Source: VAZQ01 sp963816745 (GTDB lineage Bacteria > Pseudomonadota > Alphaproteobacteria > Rhizobiales > Xanthobacteraceae). Taken from it: a stretch of DNA of 64,000 bases. Below are positions 54,199 to 62,326 of the stretch, piece by piece; position 1 is the stretch's first letter; each line of letters starts with the position of its first letter. The notes below the pieces were generated by a model. It searched no databases. It was not told the DNA's origin and worked only from the letters and a program-made list of their open reading frames with translations. A program made the position numbers and the translations under genes. The stretch covers positions 93,940 through 157,939 of the forward strand of contig CAWFLQ010000014.1 in the NCBI GenBank assembly GCA_963816745.1. Reading direction: 5' to 3'.

Positions 54199-55701
54199 AT
54201 GGCTGCTGTTGCATCCGCGGCGAAAGTCGAGCCGCTCAGTCCCAATCTGCCGTCGCATCGCGATCCTTATTACGCCGGCAAGTGGCAGAAGCCGAAGGCG
54301 GATCGCTATATCGACACCATCAATCCCGGCACCGGCGAGTCCCTGGGCAAGGTGATCGATGGCTCGGTCGCCGATGCCGAGGCCGCCATCGCTGCGGCCA
54401 AGGCGGCGTTCCGGGAGTGGCGGCGGGTGCCGCCGCTCGAGCGCGCAAAGATGCTGCGGGCGATCGCCGACGTGCTGCGCCGGAACGGTGACGAGCTCGC
54501 GATGATCGACGCCGCCGACTGCGGCAACCCGTATGCGGAGATGCGGCGCGACGCGCAGATGGGCGCCGCGCAGCTCGATTTCTATGCCGGCCTCGTCACC
54601 GAGATGAAGGGGTCCTCGATCCCGATGGGACCGGACGCGGTGAACTTCTCCGTGCGCGAGCCGTTCGGCGTGGTCGGACGCATCATTCCGTTCAACCATC
54701 CCTTCATGTTCGTCGCCGGCAAATCGGCGGCGCCGCTCGCCGCCGGCAACACGATCGTGGTGAAGCCGCCGGAGCAGGCGCCGCTCTCCTCGCTGCGGCT
54801 CGCCGAGCTGATCGACGGCATCCTGCCGCCGGGCGTGTGGAACCTCGTTCCCGGTGGCAAGGAGGTCGGCCAGGTGTTGGCGAGCCACCCTGACGTCGCC
54901 AAGGTCGCGCTCATCGGCAGCGTGCCGACCGGCCGTGCCGTGATGAAGGCCGCCTCCGATACGCTCAAGCCGGTGCTGCTCGAGCTCGGCGGCAAGAATG
55001 CGCTGATCGCCTTCCCCGATGCCGATCTCGACGCGGTCTCCGCCGCTGTGGTCGACGGCATGAACTTCACCTGGTGCGGGCAATCCTGCGGCTCGACCAG
55101 CCGCGCCTTCGTGCACGAGAAGATTTACGACGCCGTGCTCGAGCGGGTGAAGGAGTCGGTCAAGCGCTACAAGCCCGGCATCCCGACCGAGACCGCGACC
55201 ACCATGGGCGCGATCGTGAGCAAGGTGCAGTACGACCGCGTGCTCGGCTACATCGACGCCGGCAAGCAGGACGGCGCGCGGCTGCTGAGCGGCGGCAAGC
55301 GGCCGAGCGATCCGCATCTCGCCAAGGGCTTCTACGTGGAGCCCACCGTGTTCGCCGACGTGACCATGGACATGCGCGTCGCCAAGGAGGAGATCTTCGG
55401 CCCCGTGCTCTCGATCCTGAAGTGGAGCGACGAGGAGAAGATGCTGGCGCAGGTCAACCAGGTCGAATACGGGCTCACCTGCTCGATCTGGACCAACGAT
55501 CTCGTCACCGCGCATCGCGTGGCGGGCGCGGTCGAAGCCGGCTTCGTCTGGATCAACGAGGTGTCGAAGCATTTCCTCGGTGCGCCGTTCGGCGGCTACA
55601 AGCAGTCCGGCGTCGGTCGCGAGGAGGGCATCGAGGAGCTGTTGTGCTTCACGCGCGAGAAGAACATCCACGTGAACCTGAAGCGGCGCACGGGGCATTG
55701 A
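54199..55701 (+). CDS. aldehyde dehydrogenase family protein
   Basis: 500 aa, intact. PFNHPFMFVAGKSAAPLAAGNTIVVKPPEQAP is the NAD-binding region. The catalytic Glu is in LLELGGKN and the catalytic Cys in WCGQSCGSTSR. EEIFGPVLSILKW, NDLVTAHRVAGAVEAGFVWINE and the C-terminal GGYKQSGVGREEGIEEL are standard. Last gene of the dioxygenase-transport operon; it may oxidise an aldehyde from ring or side-chain breakdown, for example a hydroxymuconic or benzaldehyde-type compound. This is inferred. Confidence 0.92.
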   Translation: MAAVASAAKVEPLSPNLPSHRDPYYAGKWQKPKADRYIDTINPGTGESLGKVIDGSVADAEAAIAAAKAAFREWRRVPPLERAKMLRAIADVLRRNGDELAMIDAADCGNPYAEMRRDAQMGAAQLDFYAGLVTEMKGSSIPMGPDAVNFSVREPFGVVGRIIPFNHPFMFVAGKSAAPLAAGNTIVVKPPEQAPLSSLRLAELIDGILPPGVWNLVPGGKEVGQVLASHPDVAKVALIGSVPTGRAVMKAASDTLKPVLLELGGKNALIAFPDADLDAVSAAVVDGMNFTWCGQSCGSTSRAFVHEKIYDAVLERVKESVKRYKPGIPTETATTMGAIVSKVQYDRVLGYIDAGKQDGARLLSGGKRPSDPHLAKGFYVEPTVFADVTMDMRVAKEEIFGPVLSILKWSDEEKMLAQVNQVEYGLTCSIWTNDLVTAHRVAGAVEAGFVWINEVSKHFLGAPFGGYKQSGVGREEGIEELLCFTREKNIHVNLKRRTGH

Positions 55702-55739
55702 AGCTACGCGTGCGTTGGTGCCGCTTGCGCCCTCGCCCA

Positions 55740-55804
55740 GCCGAAGTCGGATTTATCCGACTTCGGCCATTTAAAGTGCCGAACTCGGGTAAACCCGAGT
55801 TCGG
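55740..55804. repeat. two successive perfect palindromes
   Basis: 55740-55767 has arms GCCGAAGTCGGAT and ATCCGACTTCGGC around TT. 55779-55804 has arms CCGAACTCGGGT and ACCCGAGTTCGG around AA. The two are related but differ at matched positions in both arms. A third relative with arms TGCCGAACGCGGG and CCCGCGTTCGGCA is at 58745-58774. The first pair lies 38 nt after the aldehyde dehydrogenase stop and may end that transcript, though no T-run follows. Confidence 0.85.
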
Positions 55805-56031
55805 ATGTGGGAGCGGGCAGTTCGGTGTTGACCCGATTTCTGATGGGTGAGGGGGCATCTTCGCAAAGAGCAACCCCTCACCTCATCTGATTCGGTTCAC
55901 CATCGTACATGCCATCTCCCGCAAGGGAGAGGGCGCAGCAACCGGCAGCGCGGCGTGCGGCGCCACGCCCGTTGCGACATTCACTCTTCACTTGTCAAAC
56001 AGCCCCTTCACGCAACACATCACGTTCCCGC

Positions 56032-56420
56032 GGCGCGATTGCGCCCGGGTGCTCAAATAGAGTCCCACCTCCGAGGGGTGGGCGGAGCGCCGACAGGCGC
56101 ACGGATGCGGCGCTACGCATCCGTTCGGCATGCGATGACGCCGCATGCCAGGCGCTTGCGAGGCGCCTTGCGTCCAGTAACGTAGGACGCTCGCCTCTCG
56201 GCGCTCCACCGTGGCGATTTGTGGCCGGGGGCCGCGCTTCCGTCTGCGGAATTATCCTCCGCAATCCGTGCAGCGAGCTCCTCGCAGCCAGGTCGTAGTG
56301 CCTGGCGGGCGGTGCCCCGGGCCTCCCGAGTAAGCCTGCGGTTACGAGCCGCAGCCGCGGGACGCCACACCTCGCTCCGCCTATGGACCGTCTCCGGAAG
56401 ACGCCCCTCGATGAGCGAGG
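56032..56420. other. block of at least 14 consecutive hairpins; candidate large structured RNA or mobile hairpin element
   Basis: Domain I: GGAGCGCCGA (56084-56093) pairs with TCGGCGCTCC (56198-56207) and AGGCG (56095-56099) with CGCCT (56192-56196). This closes four hairpins with arms ACGGATGCG/CGCATCCGT, GGCATGCG/CGCATGCC, AGGCGC/GCGCCT and GCGTCC/GGACGC. Domain II: GTGGCG (56211-56216) pairs with CGCCAC (56363-56368) and encloses TGCGGA/TCCGCA, GCGAG/CTCGC, CCAGG/CCTGG, GGGC/GCCC, CGGG/CCCG and CTGCGG/CCGCAG. Flanking hairpins lie at 56032-56045, 56064-56082, 56389-56403 and 56406-56420. Nearly every base of domain I can pair. Strand and function unknown. Confidence 0.55.
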
Positions 56421-56602
56421 CATGAGCCGACTAGCATGCGGACAAATCGTAGTCAACATATAAATTCGTTACGTATCTAATCTCGGCGCGGACCGACCTC
56501 AGCCGGCGGCAAATTTGCATCGCCGAAATGAACCGCGCCGCGCGTCTCCCCGACACAAGGTCAGGAGCCAAACCAAGAGCTCGCAAGAGGGAGGAAATCG
56601 CC

Positions 56603-56821
56603 ATGTTGATCCGTGCCTCTGTCCTCGCCACCGCCGGCCTCGTTGCGGCATTGATCGCGATGGCGCCGACAAATCCGGCGCTCGCCCACCATTGCGGTTC
56701 GTACGGTACTCATACGCCGTCCGGCTGGTGCCTGAAGACCATCCGGAACCCATGGATTGTCCGCGGAACGCAACCATCGGCGCTCGGACTCAGCACGCAA
56801 GGCCGTGCGCGTGGACGTTGA
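56603..56821 (+). CDS. small secreted hypothetical protein
   Basis: 72 aa. Start ATG 56603 is preceded by GAGGGAGGAAAT. A clean signal peptide (MLIRASVLATAGLVAALIAMAPTNPALA) precedes a short mature part, HHCGSYGTHTPSGWCLKTIRN, with two Cys and a basic C-terminus (GRARGR). The upstream in-frame ATG at 56528 would bury the signal peptide. No family recognised. A second small secreted gene follows after 46 nt. Confidence 0.65.
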   Translation: MLIRASVLATAGLVAALIAMAPTNPALAHHCGSYGTHTPSGWCLKTIRNPWIVRGTQPSALGLSTQGRARGR

Positions 56822-56867
56822 CCCCAAGATGTCGGACTAACGGAGCGTCGCGAACTAGGAGGAGGAA

Positions 56868-57131
56868 ATGACTTTCCGCAGCCCTTACGTCGCCGCCTGC
56901 TCGGTTCTCGCTCTCTCGATTGCGGCGACTGCGATCGTGGCGACGGCGGTGCTCACGGCCCCGCCGCTGATCGCGTCCGCTCGAGCGGCAGGACAGCCAC
57001 CACCGCAGCCATGCGTTCCGGGTGGCCTGCCGCCGAGGGGATGCCCTCCGTCGGACGCACTGAAGAAAAAGGGCCCCAAAGCCGGCAGCACGTCAGGCAC
57101 TTCCAGCCTGAGGCTGCAGCGACGCCCATGA
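56868..57131 (+). CDS. small secreted hypothetical protein, Pro/Gly-rich
   Basis: 87 aa with a strong AGGAGGAGG ribosome binding site 6 nt before ATG. A long hydrophobic N-terminus (about residues 6-36) is followed by AAGQPPPQPCVPGGLPPRGC, a short Cys/Pro/Gly-rich module, and a basic tail. It may be exported or stay membrane-anchored. No family recognised. Probably co-transcribed with the preceding 72-aa gene. Confidence 0.6.
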   Translation: MTFRSPYVAACSVLALSIAATAIVATAVLTAPPLIASARAAGQPPPQPCVPGGLPPRGCPPSDALKKKGPKAGSTSGTSSLRLQRRP

Positions 57132-57220
57132 CCCCGCTGCAGAATGTTGCGAGATCGTTCCGCTTCTAGACGGGATGAACTTTATCTGTCGAATCGTCAT
57201 CCCGCTCTATCTTCTTGTTT

Positions 57221-57294
57221 GAGCATGTCCTTATCGCAAAACCGGTTCCCACCCCGGATCAAGTCCGGGGCAGGCTTTTTTGCGGCACATGCTC
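57221..57294. repeat. dispersed palindrome, copy 3 (divergent)
   Basis: A 74-nt palindrome bounded by GAGCATGT and ACATGCTC, with the inner part AAAACCGGTTCCC and CAGGCTTTTTT shared with the copies at 26997 and 42236. It lies at the convergent ends of the small secreted gene and creA and touches the creA stop codon, fitting a terminator role. Confidence 0.8.
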
Positions 57295-57821
57295 TAATGC
57301 TCAACGAAGTCGGCGCAGCGCTGCACCTGGTCGCTCGCGCCCCATGGCATGATCGGCACCGTGGAGGTCGAGTTCTTCGGCGAGCCTTCGATGATGCGAT
57401 CGGAATAAACCATGTAGACCAGGACGTTGCGCTTGACGTCGCAGCCGCGCACGATCTGCATCTTCTTGAAGAAGAGCGAGCGGCGTTTGCGGAAGACGTC
57501 GTCGCCCTGCTCGAACTTGGCCTTGATGCGGATCGGCCCGATCTGCCGGCAAGCGAGCGAGATGTCCGACACCTCCTCGGCGACGCCGATCCAGCCCTTG
57601 AAGCCGCCCTTCTCCGGTACCGTGAAGTGGCACGCGACGCCTTCCACGTCCGGGTCGTCGAGGCCATAGGTGGCGAGCTTGTCGTTCGGGGTGAGCCACT
57701 TGAACACGGTCGAGCGCTTGAAGATGAGGTCCGGCTCCTCGGCTGCGCGGGCGGGCGCGAGCGGAACGAGCAGCGCGGTCACCATTGCGACGACTGCGCA
57801 CCCAAACGGCAAACGATACAT
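57294..57821 (-). CDS. creA: CreA family protein
   Basis: About 175 aa with a signal peptide (MYRLPFGCAVVAMVTALLVPLAPARA). The mature sequence has the CreA signatures VACHFTVPEKGGFKGWIGVAEEVSDISLACRQIGPI, RRSLFFKKMQIVRGCDVKRNVLVYMVYSDRIIEGSPKNSTSTVPIMPW and four Cys. CreA is a conserved periplasmic protein of unknown role. I start at the second Met because it gives a standard signal peptide; the reading frame extends to 57845. Confidence 0.9.
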   Translation of the reverse strand: MYRLPFGCAVVAMVTALLVPLAPARAAEEPDLIFKRSTVFKWLTPNDKLATYGLDDPDVEGVACHFTVPEKGGFKGWIGVAEEVSDISLACRQIGPIRIKAKFEQGDDVFRKRRSLFFKKMQIVRGCDVKRNVLVYMVYSDRIIEGSPKNSTSTVPIMPWGASDQVQRCADFVEH

Positions 57822-57887
57822 GGTTTCGGCCTCCACTTCCGACATTCGGCCCTATGTAGGAATGGCAGGCAGGAATTGAAGATGCGC

Positions 57888-58646
57888 TCAGTATTTGGCT
57901 GTGACAGGCGCCGCGTAACCGCCGAAACGGACGTTGAGGCCGGCCCGCACGACGCTCTTGGTCTCTTTGATATCGACGAATGCCGGGCCCAACCCGGCTA
58001 CTTGCGGCGTAAGGCCGATCTGCCGGGTGCCGAAATCGTAATAGCCGTATTCGACGAAGCCGGACAGGAAGTTCGTGAAGGCGTATTCACCGCCGACACC
58101 GATGGTCCATCCTGACCGCGTGTGGAGCGCCGTATAGGCGGTCCCGAGGATGATCGTCGTGGCCCAATATTCGTCGCGCTCCCAGGCGCCGCCGCCCTTG
58201 ACGTAGCCGAGGAAGCGATCCCAGGCGTAGCCGACGCGACCGGTGACCGATGCCAGCGACTTGACCTTGCTGTGGTAGGCGACGCCGAGCTCGCGCGCGC
58301 TGTCATGGCTGCCCTCGGCATTCGACCACGCGTAGTCGCCCTGGAGCCCGATCACAAAGCCGCCGGCAAATTGATAGTCGCAGCCGGCCTGCACGCCGCC
58401 GACCCAGCCGTCCACATCATGCCCGCCGAGCGACTGGCCGAAAAAGGCGCCGCCGGGTGTCCGGACGACCCATTCCTCCGACCTGGCCCACAGGCCGCCC
58501 GCATGGCCGCCCACGTAGCAGCCGGTCCAGCTCCAAGCCGGAACGACCGGCGGTGGTGCCTTGTAGGCTGGACGCCGCATGTCGGCCGAGATCGCCGGAC
58601 TCACCAGCGCAATCAGAACGGCCGTTCCCGGGAGGAATTTCCGCAT
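57888..58646 (-). CDS. outer membrane beta-barrel protein (Omp25/Omp31-like)
   Basis: About 252 aa. Signal peptide MRKFLPGTAVLIALVSPAISA followed by a proline-rich linker (YKAPPPVVPAWSWTGCYVGGHAGG), the usual entry into the eight-stranded rhizobial Omp25/Omp31 barrel. Later strands alternate polar and aromatic residues (GWVGGVQAGCDYQFAGGFVIGLQGDYAWSN; GRVGYAWDRFLGYVKGGGAW; FLSGFVEYGYYDFGTRQI; AGLNVRFGG). An outer-membrane structural role is likely. The Met at 58655 is an alternative start three codons upstream. Confidence 0.87.
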   Translation of the reverse strand: MRKFLPGTAVLIALVSPAISADMRRPAYKAPPPVVPAWSWTGCYVGGHAGGLWARSEEWVVRTPGGAFFGQSLGGHDVDGWVGGVQAGCDYQFAGGFVIGLQGDYAWSNAEGSHDSARELGVAYHSKVKSLASVTGRVGYAWDRFLGYVKGGGAWERDEYWATTIILGTAYTALHTRSGWTIGVGGEYAFTNFLSGFVEYGYYDFGTRQIGLTPQVAGLGPAFVDIKETKSVVRAGLNVRFGGYAAPVTAKY

Positions 58647-58744
58647 GACCCGCACCCCGCGTGATGATGCGGGACAGTATGCGCCGAGTCTGCGGCCGAA
58701 CGCTGTAGCTGATCAGCCACACCCCGAAGCTCGCAAAGATGAGA

Positions 58745-58774
58745 TGCCGAACGCGGGTGTCCCCGCGTTCGGCA
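58745..58774. repeat. perfect palindrome related to those at 55740-55804
   Basis: Arms TGCCGAACGCGGG and CCCGCGTTCGGCA (13 bp) around a 4-nt loop. It lies between the ends of the outer membrane protein leader and the small secreted gene at 58816. Confidence 0.8.
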
Positions 58775-58815
58775 CACAGCCCCCCTGTGTCTATCTCAGA
58801 CCGACGCCCGAGTTC

Positions 58816-59129
58816 TCAGAAGTCCCAGAGGACGCTTCCGGTCAGGTCTTCGCCGCCCGACTCGATTGCCGCGATACCGGGCGCCGTGTCGGCCATATTG
58901 AAATCGAGGTCCTGGTCGACGACCAGGGTATCCGGCTCGATCGCCGGTGCAATCACGATGCCCGGAACCCGGGTCGTGCTCTGCGCGATGGTCTCCCCCT
59001 AATGTCGAGATCGTCGTAGCCGAGGAAGCTCGGATAGTAGGCTGCTGTCGAGTCATCCAGCGTGTCCGCCGAGGCGGTGAACGCGTGAAGGGACATGCAG
59101 ACAAAGGCAAGTGCGTAGATGGCTTTCAT
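58816..59129 (-). CDS. small secreted hypothetical protein (frameshifted)
   Basis: About 104 aa after correction. Start ATG 59129 follows AGGGAGGG. Signal peptide MKAIYALAFVCMSLHAFTASA, then DTLDDSTAAYYPSFLGYDDLDI. A G5 run near 58998 is one base short of restoring the frame. The remainder reads GETIAQSTTRVPGIVIAPAIEPDTLVVDQDLDFNMADTAPGIAAIESG and ends GSVLWDF at 58816. The acidic, low-basic mature part and coherent end argue that the joined product is real. No family recognised. Confidence 0.65.
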
Positions 59130-59575
59130 CGGAAGTACCCTCCCTTGGTTTTGCCGATGAACGCACATTGAGATTCTCGGGTTAAGATTGGTTCACCGAT
59201 GGACCGGGCACCGGCGATTTCACCGCGCGTGGTTACGTGTGTCTGATTGCGCGTGGTTACAGCTCTGTTACGCAGGTAGGCTGATGCTGAAACCGCGACG
59301 AAGAGAGCGATCAGAGGCAGAGACTTGTGCCGGCAGCGCAGGAACTCTTGTGCGCGCACAACCCGCGAGCAACAAGGGACCACGTGCGTGGGACAAATTG
59401 CGTGGCCGCTCTGGCCCCGGGACATGCGCTAAGGTAGCCTGATAGCAGAGCTGCCACACCGGGACGTGCCGAACTCCCGCTTCTGTCCGCAGCGCACATG
59501 CCGTCGGCGGGCATCAACCTTCATCAGTCACCTTCCATATTCACGCGCCGCGGCGCTGACCCCGGGTGTACGCAC
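59130..59575. other. 446-nt intergenic region
   Basis: It lies between the divergent small secreted gene and the Bug gene. I see no coding potential, clear promoter or repeat in it; the short open frames have no ribosome binding sites or recognisable product. Confidence 0.6.
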
Positions 59576-60556
59576 ATGATGAAACTGCCGCGCCGTCGAT
59601 TTCTCCAACTGGCAGCCGGTGCCGCCACGCTCCCGACGCTGGCGCGGACCGCGAATGCGCAGGCCTATCCGACGCAGCCGGTGCGCCTCATCGTCGGGTT
59701 CGCCGCCGGCAGCGGGTCCGACATCTTGGCGCGTCTGATGGCGCAATGGCTGAGCGAGCGGCTCGGCCAGCCGATCGTGGTCGAGAACCGGGCCGGCGCC
59801 GGCGGCAATGTCGGGACCGAAGCCGTGGTGAAGGCGCCGCCGGACGGCTACACGCTGCTCAAGGTGGTGCCGGCGAACACCGTCAACGATACGCTCTACG
59901 ACAAGCTCCCCTTCAATTTCATTCGCGACATCGCGCCGGTCGCGGGCATGGTGCGCGTGCCGTATGTCCTGGTGGTGAACCAGTCGGTCCCGGTCACGAC
60001 CGTTCCCGAGTTCATCGCCTACGCGAAGGCCAATCCCGGCAAGCTCAACTTCGCTTCGGCCGGCGTCGGCACCGGCATCCACATGTCCGGCGAACTGTTC
60101 AAGATGATGGCCGGCGTGAACATGACGCATGTGCCGTATCGCGGCGCCGGCAACGCGATGACCGACCTGATCGGCGGCCAGGTGCAGCTCATGTTCGACA
60201 CCACGCAGGCGTCGATACCGCACATCAAGGCCGGCAAGGTTCGCGCGCTGGCGGTGAGCACGGCGGCGCGCTCGGAGCTGCTGCCGGACCTGCCGACGAT
60301 CGGCGATTTCGTGGCTGGCTACGAGGCGAGCGGCTCGTTCGGCTTCGGCGCGCCCCGCACCACGCCCGCCGACATCGTCGAGAAGCTCAACCGGGAGATC
60401 AACGCGGTGCTCGCCGATCCCAAGGTCAAGGCGCGCATCGCCGAGCTCGGCGGCGAGCCGCTCCTGGGCTCGCCCGCCGCCTACGGCCGCATGCTCGCTG
60501 AAGAAAGCGAAAAGTGGGGCAGGGTGGTCCGGGCCGCCAACATCAAGGTGGAGTAG
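59576..60556 (+). CDS. Bug/TctC family tripartite tricarboxylate transporter substrate-binding protein
   Basis: About 326 aa. N-terminus KLPRRRFLQLAAGAATLPTLARTANA resembles a Tat signal (RRRFLQ). The mature fold has the Bug landmarks YPTQPVRLIVGFAAGSGSDILARLMAQ, PIVVENRAGAGGNVGTEAV, APPDGYTLL and HVPYRGAGNAMTDLIGGQVQLMFD. Start at tandem ATGs 59576/59579. Bug proteins bind carboxylates; no TctAB membrane genes are present, which is common for these expanded families. A paralogue follows after 52 nt. Confidence 0.92.
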   Translation: MMKLPRRRFLQLAAGAATLPTLARTANAQAYPTQPVRLIVGFAAGSGSDILARLMAQWLSERLGQPIVVENRAGAGGNVGTEAVVKAPPDGYTLLKVVPANTVNDTLYDKLPFNFIRDIAPVAGMVRVPYVLVVNQSVPVTTVPEFIAYAKANPGKLNFASAGVGTGIHMSGELFKMMAGVNMTHVPYRGAGNAMTDLIGGQVQLMFDTTQASIPHIKAGKVRALAVSTAARSELLPDLPTIGDFVAGYEASGSFGFGAPRTTPADIVEKLNREINAVLADPKVKARIAELGGEPLLGSPAAYGRMLAEESEKWGRVVRAANIKVE

Positions 60557-60608
60557 AGCGGCCAACCCGCAGACACCCACTATCCGCATTTCCAGGGAGA
60601 AGAACACG

Positions 60609-61585
60609 ATGAAACTTCGCCGGCGACAATTTCTGCATCTGGCCGCCGGCGCTGCCGCGCTGCCGGCCTGTCGCGCACGGCAAGGGCGCAAAGCTACCCG
60701 GCGCGGCCGGTGACCTTGATCGTCTTCGTTCCCGCCGGCGGCACGCCCGACATCATCGCGCGCTTGATCGGCCAATCGCTGTCGCAGCGGCTCGGCCAAT
60801 CGGTGGTCATCGACAACCGGCCTGGCGGCGGCGGCAATCTGGCGCTGCAGGCGGTCGCGCGCGCGCCGGACGACGGCTACACGCTCCTGCTCGTCGCGAC
60901 TCCCCACGCCATCAACGTGACGTTTTACGAGAAGGCTCCATTCACGGTCACGCGCGACATCGTCCCGGTCGCGAGCATCAACAACGATTCCTTCGTCCTG
61001 ATGGTCAATCCGTCGTTCCCGGCCAAGACCGTCTCCGAGTTCATTACCCATGCCAAAGCCAATCCCGGCAAGATCAACCTGGGCTCGAGCGGCACCGGAA
61101 ATCTGAGCCATCTCGCCGGCGAGCTGTTCCGGATGATGTCCGGCATCGAGATGGTGCACGTGCCCTATCGGGGCACGCCGGCCGCGCATGCAGGCCTCAT
61201 GGCCGGCGACGTGCATGCGATGTTCGACGCCGTCGCCTCGGCGATGCCGCATGTCCAGTCGGGTGCGCTGCGCCCGCTCGGCGTATCTGCGACGGCGCGC
61301 CTGCGGGTGCTGCCGGACGTCCCGGTGATCGGCGATGTCGTGCCGGGCTACGCGGTGACCGGCTGGCTCGGCATCGGCGTTCCCAGGGGCACGCCGGCCG
61401 AGATCGTTCAGCGGCTCAACCGCGAGGTCAACGCGGTGCTCGCCGAGCCGGCGGTGAAGGCGCGGATGATCGACCTCGGCAGCGATCCGATAACCGGATC
61501 GCCGGCCGATTTCGGAAAGCTCGTCGCCGACGAGACGGAGAAGTGGGGCAAGGTGGTCAAGTTCGCCGGCCTCAAGGCGGACTAG
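60609..61585 (+). CDS. Bug/TctC family substrate-binding protein, tandem paralogue (one frameshift)
   Basis: About 326 aa. Start ATG 60609 (MKLRRRQFLHLAAGAAALPA, Tat-like). One C is missing near 60680; adding it gives LSRTARAQSYPARPVTLIVFVPAGGTPDIIARLIGQSL, and the rest is intact (VVIDNRPGGGGNLALQAVARAPDDGYTLL, HVPYRGTPAAHAGLMAGDVHAMFD). It is clearly homologous to the preceding gene, so this is a tandem duplication. Probably co-transcribed with it. Confidence 0.88.
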
Positions 61586-61589
61586 AGCG

Positions 61590-62089
61590 CGATGACTTTT
61601 CTGCGGTCTCGTCGACGAACACCAGACGCTTGGCATCAAGGCTTGGTTGGTCGGCTTTGCAGCGTTGACGTGCCGCGGCCACATCGGGCCGCTCCTGCTC
61701 GGCGGCGATGCAGAGTTTTTTTTGAAACTGATCCCGTGCCGCTTGAAGAACCGATCGAGTGAACTGTCCGTGGTGCACACCCCGCGATCCTGCAACAGCC
61801 GCTGCACGATCTCCGCAACGTCAGGTCAGGCTCCCTGGCAACGAACTCCAACAACCACGATGCATGCGGCTCCAGCGGCGAGCGGCTCTTGCCGCCGCGC
61901 GGGCGGGGGCTGACGCTCCCCGTCTCCGCCTGCAAATCAACCCAGCGGATTGACGACGACGCGCTCACCGCAAAACGCTTAGCCGCCGCACGCCGCGAGC
62001 ATCCCTCGGCCACCGCGCTGACCACCCGTACCGCGTAGATCCTCCGAGATAGGGGTCGTCCCAGGCTTCCTCCGAATCAGAGTTGCCAT
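61590..62089 (-). mobile_element. remnant of an IS630-family transposase (5' part, frameshifted)
   Basis: The reverse strand from ATG 62089 gives pieces of an IS630 transposase: SEDLR, then RVVSAVAEGCSRRAAAKRFAVSASSSIRWVD (helix-turn-helix), LEPHASWLLEFVAREPDLTL, DRGVCTTDSSLDRFFKRHGISFKK, and EQERPDVAAARQR followed by LDAKRLVFVDET. The frame changes at least three times. The sequence stops within the first catalytic Asp motif (VFVDET), so the DDE domain is missing. The break lies a few bases after the Bug gene stop. Not functional. Confidence 0.8.
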
Positions 62090-62160
62090 GGACTCACAAT
62101 CAGAACCTGCGGGAATCCGCCAGTTCGGTCACAATGAGTTCATCGCAGCCGGGAAATGCT

Positions 62161-62326
62161 CTAGTGCCCCGAACCCGAAGTTCGCACACATAGTGCTGCG
62201 AGAGCGGTTGCGAACTTCGGGTTCAAAGGGGCACTAAGAATCATAGAGTTGCTAGTGTCCCTTTGATTCCGAAGTTCGCATGAGAGCGCGCTACAAGTGC
62301 TTGCGAACTGGAAATCGGGACACTAG
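62161..62326. repeat. paired CTAG-bounded hairpins, copy D
   Basis: Units 62161-62238 (arms CTAGTGCCCC, GAACCCGAAGTTCG; right end reads CTAAG with one extra A) and 62252-62326 (arms CTAGTGTCCC, GATTCCGAAGTTCG, the right arm with small changes). The spacer AATCATAGAGTTG is the reverse complement of the copy A spacer. The inner arms again carry the TTT. Located between the IS630 remnant and an unassigned stretch. Confidence 0.88.

Larger units (their letters stand above)
55702..56602. other. 900-nt region without a convincing gene
   Basis: Open frames here (up to 154 codons on the reverse strand) are Arg/Ala/Pro-rich and are explained by the hairpin-dense DNA. The region holds two perfect palindromes (55740-55804), an unassigned 220-nt stretch, and a block of at least 14 consecutive hairpins (56032-56420), followed by an AT-rich stretch (56440-56480) before the small secreted protein gene. 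Confidence 0.7.

Noticed and set aside
55740..56420. Possible CRISPR array
   Set aside because: The units are palindromes of different sequence and spacing, with no direct repeats of constant length and no cas genes nearby.
56113..56459. Reverse- and forward-strand open frames of 60-150 codons in the hairpin block
   Set aside because: They lack plausible ribosome binding sites and recognisable folds. The base pairing of the DNA explains the sequence better.
59528..61807. A 759-codon reverse-strand open frame across both Bug genes and the IS remnant
   Set aside because: Its bulk mirrors the two forward Bug proteins. Only its first residues coincide with a real IS630 fragment.
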